Positions 59,730 to 64,000 of a stretch of DNA of 64,000 nucleotides are shown here, piece by piece (position 1 is the first letter of the stretch; the number at the start of each line of letters is the position of its first letter). A model generated the notes under the pieces. It did no database searches, had not been told where the DNA came from, and saw only the letters and a program-made list of their open reading frames with translations. The stretch lies in contig JAZRXG010000028.1 of assembly GCA_045600105.1 (NCBI GenBank), forward strand, positions 1 through 64,000, read 5' to 3'. This stretch comes from UBA1206 sp045600105 (GTDB taxonomy: Bacteria > Bacillota > Clostridia > Oscillospirales > CAG-382). The position numbers and the translations under genes are program-made.

Positions 59730-60827
59730 TCATTCGAATTTTTCGGCGGCTTTTTCGAGCAGATCGCGTATCGGCAGCTTCTGGGGGCAGGCGTCCTCGC
59801 ACTGACCGCACTTTATGCACTCGCTCGCTTTCCCCGAACCGGAGGAGATGATGTGCTCGTAACGTGCTTTTCCGTTCTGACCGAACACCTTCTCGGCGTT
59901 GACGGCGGCGAAAATGCGCGGTATCTCTATTTTCATCGGGCAGCCGTCTGTGCAGTAACGGCAGGCGGTGCAGGAGATGGAAAGCCCCTTGATGACGCCG
60001 CAGACATCGTTGACGGCTTTCGTTTCCTCTTCATTCAGCGGAGCGAAATCCTTCATCGTGTTCACGTTGTCGTCGACCTGAGCGATGTCGCTCATGCCCG
60101 AAAGCACCATGAACACGCCGTCGCATCCGGCGGCAAAGCGGAGCGCGTACGACGCGGCGGACGCGCTGCCGAGAGAGGCGAAGATCTTTTTTGCGTCGTC
60201 GGGAATGAATACGAGGCTTCCGCCCTTGACGGGCTCCATGACGATGACCTTTTTGCCGTGCTTTTTGCAGACCTCAAGGCATTTTCTGCTCTGAACGTTC
60301 ACGTCCTCGTAATCGAGATAGTTCACCTGAAGCTGAACGACTTCAATAAAGGGCTTTTCGGTGAGTATGCGGTCGAGCAGCTCGGCGTTGTCGTGGAACG
60401 AAAAACCGAGGTGGCGTATCTTTCCTTCTTTTTTGAGCTCGTACGCGGTCTCGTATGCCTCGCACTCGCAGAATTTGCCGTAGTTTCCGGCGTGCTGGCA
60501 GTGCATGAGGTAAAAGTCGAAATAATCGACTCCGCATATTTCAAGCTGTTCGCCGAAAGCCTTGCGGATATCTTCTTTTTTCTCGAACATGAATCCGCTG
60601 AGCTTGTCGGTGAGGACGTAGGCGTCACGCGGATAGCGGCTCGTCAGACATTCTCTCACGGCGACCTCGCTTTGTCCGTTAAGGTACCCGTGCGCCGTGT
60701 CAAAATAGTTGAATCCGCTGTCAATGAATTTGTCGACCATCACCGCGAACTGCGCGGTATCGACCTTGTCTCCGTTCATCGGCAGTCTCATGCAGCCGAA
60801 ACCGAAGTTCTTTTTTATTTTTTCCAA
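59730..60827 (-). CDS. Aldo/keto reductase with two C-terminal 4Fe-4S motifs
   Basis: 365 residues. The aldo/keto reductase barrel covers about 1-270 (FDTAHGYLNG includes the catalytic Tyr) and is extended by a ferredoxin-like tail with two clusters: CTACRYCTDGCP and CIKCGQCEDACP. This architecture is common in anaerobes and suggests electron transfer to or from ferredoxin instead of, or besides, NAD(P)H. First gene of a two-gene unit with the GH10 enzyme, 26 nt apart. Substrate unknown. Confidence 0.92.
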   Translation of the reverse strand: MEKIKKNFGFGCMRLPMNGDKVDTAQFAVMVDKFIDSGFNYFDTAHGYLNGQSEVAVRECLTSRYPRDAYVLTDKLSGFMFEKKEDIRKAFGEQLEICGVDYFDFYLMHCQHAGNYGKFCECEAYETAYELKKEGKIRHLGFSFHDNAELLDRILTEKPFIEVVQLQVNYLDYEDVNVQSRKCLEVCKKHGKKVIVMEPVKGGSLVFIPDDAKKIFASLGSASAASYALRFAAGCDGVFMVLSGMSDIAQVDDNVNTMKDFAPLNEEETKAVNDVCGVIKGLSISCTACRYCTDGCPMKIEIPRIFAAVNAEKVFGQNGKARYEHIISSGSGKASECIKCGQCEDACPQKLPIRDLLEKAAEKFE

Positions 60828-60892
60828 AACGATCAGCCTCCGTTATTGATATATTACGTCTGCAAAGCCTTGCTCTGCGTTCGTTCAGCTTA

Positions 60893-60921
60893 ATAATATC
60901 ACAAACGAAACGATATTTCCA
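60893..60921 (-). promoter_or_regulatory. Probable promoter of the aldo/keto reductase
   Basis: Minus-strand TGGAAA, 17-nt spacer, TATTAT (60898-60893) with extended TGA. -35 is weak. Confidence 0.5.
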
Positions 60922-60953
60922 TAGTTTTTGAAAATAATGTGATAAATTATTTG

Positions 60954-60982
60954 TTGACAACGAAAAGAAAGAAATTTATAAT
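60954..60982 (+). promoter_or_regulatory. Consensus sigma-A promoter for the ADP-ribosylglycohydrolase lipoprotein
   Basis: Perfect TTGACA (60954-60959), 17-nt spacer, perfect TATAAT (60977-60982). It is the best match to consensus in the window and predicts strong expression. Confidence 0.88.
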
Positions 60983-61009
60983 GAAAGAAAAAACAAGGAA
61001 TGATGCGAA

Positions 61010-63520
61010 ATGAAAAAATATCTGTCCCTGCTGCTTGCTTTTGCGATCGTTTTTTCTCTCGTTTCCTGCGGTGAAAGCGGGGACGGAGACAGCGTCACGT
61101 CTTCTGCCGAAAGCAATGCAGACGACACGCCGTCTTCGGTTTCTTCCGAAGAAGTATCGGATGAAGCAAAAATAATTATTTCGTCCGACGTTCTGCGCGA
61201 CAAGATCGCGGGCTCGTGGGCGGCTCAGATGATAGGCGTCACGTGGGGAGCCCCCACCGAATTCGCCTACGCCGGAAGGATAATACCTGAGAGCGCCGTC
61301 CCCGTATGGAGGAGCGAGATGATCAACTCGGCGTTCGGTCAGGACGACCTTTACGTCGAGATACCGTTCATCGAGGCAATGCGCGACAACGGAGTCGACT
61401 GTGACGTCACGGTCGTCGCCGACTATTTCCGCGACACGCTTTTCGGTCTTGACCACGCGAATCTGCAGGGCAGGAACAACCTGCGGGCAGGGATACCCGC
61501 CCCCGACAGCGGAAGCTATCTTTACAACTGCCACGCCGACGACATCGACTGGCAGATCGAAGCCGATTTCATTGGCAACTTTTATCCGGGACTCGTGAAC
61601 GAGGCGGCAAGCCGCGCGTTTGAGCTCGGACACATAACCAACTACGGCGACGGTGTTTACGGCGGCGTTTACGTTGCCGCGCTCCATTCGGCGGCGTTCG
61701 TCTGCGATAACGTTAAAGACGTGACCGAAGCCGCACGCCTCGTCATCCCCGAAGGGACCAAGTTCCGTTCCGTCATCGACGAAGTGACCGAATGTCACGA
61801 AAAGGGAATGACGTGGGAGGAATGCTGGCAGCAGATAGACACACATTGGAGGAGCACCGCGAAATGCGTCAGATACAAGGGGACCGACCTCAGCATCGAC
61901 GCCAAGCTCAACGCCGCGTATATCCTCATCGGACTTTTGTGGGGCGACGGCGATATGGCGAAAACCATTGAAATCTCAATGAGATGCGGTCAGGACAGCG
62001 ACTGCAACCCGTCAAGCGCCGCGGCAGTCCTCGGCACTATCTGCGGCTATGACGCGCTCGACGACGAATACGTCCGATCACTCGACAGAAAAGGGGCGAA
62101 ATTCTCGTTCACCTCGTTCACCTTCGACGACTGCGTGGATGTCAGCTTCGACCTTATGAAGCAGGCGCTTGAATTGCAGGGAATAAAGGAAAAAGACGGC
62201 TTTTTTGCCGTTCCCGTGACGGAATCGTTCATTCCCGTTCCGTTTGAGCAGTGGCCCGACGACGCGCTCGTCGCGTACCTCACCGCTGAGACGCTCGTCG
62301 AAGGCAAAGTCAACCTTTCGTCAAGCGTGTCGCTTCCCGTCGGAGAAGACGGAGCGGAGATCACGCATATTTTCGATATGGGCGACGGCACCGTGCTCCC
62401 GTTCCTCACGGGCGCGTATCAGTACACCAAGGACGGCAGCTATACCATAACCTACACGGCAAAGCTCGGCGGCAAGACCGCGTCCGCGTCGTTTGACGTC
62501 GAGATAACGAATTCGGGCGACCGCGGATACGAAACGATCGCTTCCTGCTCGCAGAAATCGCCCACGGGCGGCGGAAGCCGCGATGTTTCGGTCATCTGCG
62601 ACGGAAACCGTCCGACTCTCTCGAACGCCTCGAACGACAAACAGTACGACACCTACACCGGAGCGTATTCTGAAAGCGAATGGTTCGCGATCTCGTTCGA
62701 CCACAAGGTCACCGTCACCGACGTCATATTCACCGAGGGGGCACATTTTGACAACGGCGGCTGGTTCGCGTCGAGACCGTCCGTGCAGGTCTTCGCCGAC
62801 GGCGAATGGAAAGATGTCGAAACGACCTGCGACCCGCTCTATATCGACGTTGACGACGCGTCGGCACAGGGGCTTCCGTATCAGACGTTCACGTTCACGC
62901 TGATAAACGAAATCAAGTGCGAGGGAGTGCGCGTCATCGGTGTCCCCGGCGGCAGCGCGACGTTCGCCTCGTGCTCCGAGCTCGACGTGCGTTTCAGCGG
63001 CGTCGACGATCCGACCTATAAAGAAGAGACCGAAAAAACCATCGCCGAAAGCAGCATCCTCATCGTGTCGGTCACCGACCCCAAGGGCACGGGCTGCCAC
63101 GACGCCGAGATAATCCGCGACGGACACGTTCCCAAGGCAGGCGAAAGCAACGGAAAGGTGCAGTACGACACCTTCGCGTACAACTACACCGACCATGAGG
63201 AATATTTCGGCTACATCTTCCGCAAGGCGACGGAAGTGAGGGAAGTGGAATTTACCGAGGGCGCGCATTTCGACAACGGCGGCTGGTTCAAGAACGGGGA
63301 TATCCGTCTTGAGATCCTCATCGACGGCGAATGGACCACTTGCGAATATACCGTAACTCCCGAGTATCCGAACGCCGATACGCAGTCCGCTTTCGGCGCC
63401 GCGTTCCAGACCTACACCTTCACGCTCGACACTCCCACCGTATGCGGAGGTGTGAGAATAATCGGCTCCGCCGGCGGAAGCGTGCACTTTACGTCTATAT
63501 CCGAACTCCAGATAAAATAA
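61010..63520 (+). CDS. Lipoprotein with ADP-ribosylglycohydrolase fold, PKD-like and two F5/8C-like domains
   Basis: 836 residues. Lipobox LVSC (Cys20), Ser/Glu linker to about 58, then an ADP-ribosylglycohydrolase-type domain about 60-400: DKIAGSWAAQMIGVTWG, the metal motif FGQDDLYVE, and RCGQDSDCNPSSAAAVLG. A PKD-like module (about 440-505) and two related discoidin/F5-8C-like modules (about 510-660 and 680-836, each with FTEGAHFDNGGWF) follow. Such modules bind sugars. The enzyme would sit on the cell surface, where ADP-ribose is unexpected; a glycan or N-glycosidic bond is a fair alternative substrate. Driven by a consensus promoter. Confidence 0.83.
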   Translation: MKKYLSLLLAFAIVFSLVSCGESGDGDSVTSSAESNADDTPSSVSSEEVSDEAKIIISSDVLRDKIAGSWAAQMIGVTWGAPTEFAYAGRIIPESAVPVWRSEMINSAFGQDDLYVEIPFIEAMRDNGVDCDVTVVADYFRDTLFGLDHANLQGRNNLRAGIPAPDSGSYLYNCHADDIDWQIEADFIGNFYPGLVNEAASRAFELGHITNYGDGVYGGVYVAALHSAAFVCDNVKDVTEAARLVIPEGTKFRSVIDEVTECHEKGMTWEECWQQIDTHWRSTAKCVRYKGTDLSIDAKLNAAYILIGLLWGDGDMAKTIEISMRCGQDSDCNPSSAAAVLGTICGYDALDDEYVRSLDRKGAKFSFTSFTFDDCVDVSFDLMKQALELQGIKEKDGFFAVPVTESFIPVPFEQWPDDALVAYLTAETLVEGKVNLSSSVSLPVGEDGAEITHIFDMGDGTVLPFLTGAYQYTKDGSYTITYTAKLGGKTASASFDVEITNSGDRGYETIASCSQKSPTGGGSRDVSVICDGNRPTLSNASNDKQYDTYTGAYSESEWFAISFDHKVTVTDVIFTEGAHFDNGGWFASRPSVQVFADGEWKDVETTCDPLYIDVDDASAQGLPYQTFTFTLINEIKCEGVRVIGVPGGSATFASCSELDVRFSGVDDPTYKEETEKTIAESSILIVSVTDPKGTGCHDAEIIRDGHVPKAGESNGKVQYDTFAYNYTDHEEYFGYIFRKATEVREVEFTEGAHFDNGGWFKNGDIRLEILIDGEWTTCEYTVTPEYPNADTQSAFGAAFQTYTFTLDTPTVCGGVRIIGSAGGSVHFTSISELQIK

Positions 63521-63657
63521 ATTGCAAATGGCAAATCAAAAAAAGGATTTTCACGCTTTTGCGCGTGAAAATCCTTTTTGATCTATTCGGGGATTTCCGC
63601 ACGATATGTGCGGAAATCATCCTCAATTTGCAATTTGATATTTGCAATTTTTCAATT
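63519..63657. repeat. Hairpin element with AT-rich inverted arms (copy B)
   Basis: Left arm AAATTGCAAATGGCAAATC (63519-63537) and right arm of CAATTTGCAATTTG type (63624-63657) enclose two stems: AAGGATTTTCACGC...GCGTGAAAATCCTT (63540-63579, then T5) and GATTTCCGCAC...GTGCGGAAATC (63592-63618). Same design as copy A at 15321-15446. Confidence 0.7.
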
Positions 63658-63661
63658 ATCG

Positions 63662-64000
63662 TCAGATGATCTCCACCGTTTCGCTCGCCGGGCGGTAATC
63701 GGTGTGTCTCGGATTGGGAACGCAGTTTTCGGCAGGGTAGCCGACGGGGATGAGCAGGCGCACGCGGATGTTTTCGGGAAGAGAAAGCGCGTCTTTCACT
63801 TCTTTTTCCTTGAATCTGCCGACGAAGCAGCTTCCGAGCCCGAGATCGGCGGCTTCGAGCACGACGTGGGTGGCGACTATCGTCGCGTCGGTCGTGCCGA
63901 AATCGTAGTCTTCGGCAAGCAGCCCGTGGGCACTTTTCGTTTCGTCGTAGCAGACCACGAACACGATCGGAGCGCCGAAGGTGCAGGGAGTGAGCGACGC
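63662..64000 (-). CDS. Nitroreductase family protein (C-terminal part, cut by the window edge)
   Basis: The frame is open from 63662 to the right edge; about 112 C-terminal residues are present, the N-terminus lies outside. LEAADLGLGSCFVGRF and LLIPVGYPAE are typical of the flavin-binding nitroreductase fold, and PNPRHTDYRPASETVEII forms the usual C-terminal tail. Likely an FMN-dependent oxidoreductase; substrate cannot be stated. Confidence 0.82.
   Translation of the reverse strand, partial: ASLTPCTFGAPIVFVVCYDETKSAHGLLAEDYDFGTTDATIVATHVVLEAADLGLGSCFVGRFKEKEVKDALSLPENIRVRLLIPVGYPAENCVPNPRHTDYRPASETVEII

Overview
The window looks like a chromosome segment of an anaerobic gut- or rumen-type Firmicute (Clostridia, Oscillospirales/Ruminococcaceae-like). 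The grounds are the holB-ricT gene order, lipoproteins with long Ser/Glu-rich linkers, type I dockerin modules, many intracellular glycoside hydrolases, and typical sigma-A promoters, often with an extended TGn -10. GC is moderate by eye and genes strongly prefer C/G-ending codons, which produces long antisense open frames that are not genes. Assignment to a genus is not possible from this sequence.

Layout. 168-5014 (-): a putative operon holB, ricT (PSP1), MBOAT acyltransferase, DHHW/AlgX-like protein. 5086-10261 (-): metallo-beta-lactamase hydrolase, D-lyxose/D-mannose isomerase, PfkB kinase and GH38 alpha-mannosidase, which together make a complete mannoside-to-fructose-6-phosphate route. 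10484-15288 (+, with one small - gene): argS, yebC, a RecF/ABC-like ATPase, and a GH27 alpha-galactosidase. 15452-23915 (-): valS behind a 183-bp tandem repeat, a DUF1015 protein, pcrA, and an orphan sugar-binding lipoprotein. 24136-27467 (+): an orphan histidine kinase, an HtrA-type protease and a cupin.

28128-43764 (+) is the most unusual region. It is a single-direction cluster of six genes: a secreted/membrane vWA-domain protein, a small membrane protein that is a paralogue of the vWA protein's cytosolic tail, a very large FtsZ/tubulin-like protein, a two-TM protein of unknown family, a 1442-residue polytopic membrane protein ending in a zinc ribbon and an HExxH metallopeptidase, and a CASTOR/POLLUX-like ion channel. 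It ends at a strong terminator next to a tRNA-Ala(UGC) gene. vWA plus large tubulin-like proteins have been proposed before as a membrane-remodelling system; the combination with a channel and a membrane metallopeptidase seen here is, to my knowledge, not characterised.

44014-50797 holds an M42 aminopeptidase followed by three dockerin-bearing secreted proteins, two of them with CHAP cell-wall-hydrolase domains, and a small XRE regulator. 50998-63520 holds a cation/proton antiporter, a metallophosphoesterase lipoprotein, a four-gene operon (cytosolic beta-lactamase-like protein, glycerol-1-phosphate dehydrogenase-like protein, YdcF, MATE transporter), a GH10 enzyme with a ferredoxin-type aldo/keto reductase, and an extracellular ADP-ribosylglycohydrolase-fold lipoprotein. 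The right edge cuts a nitroreductase gene. Intergenic regions carry a recurring family of hairpin elements, some flanked by AT-rich inverted arms.
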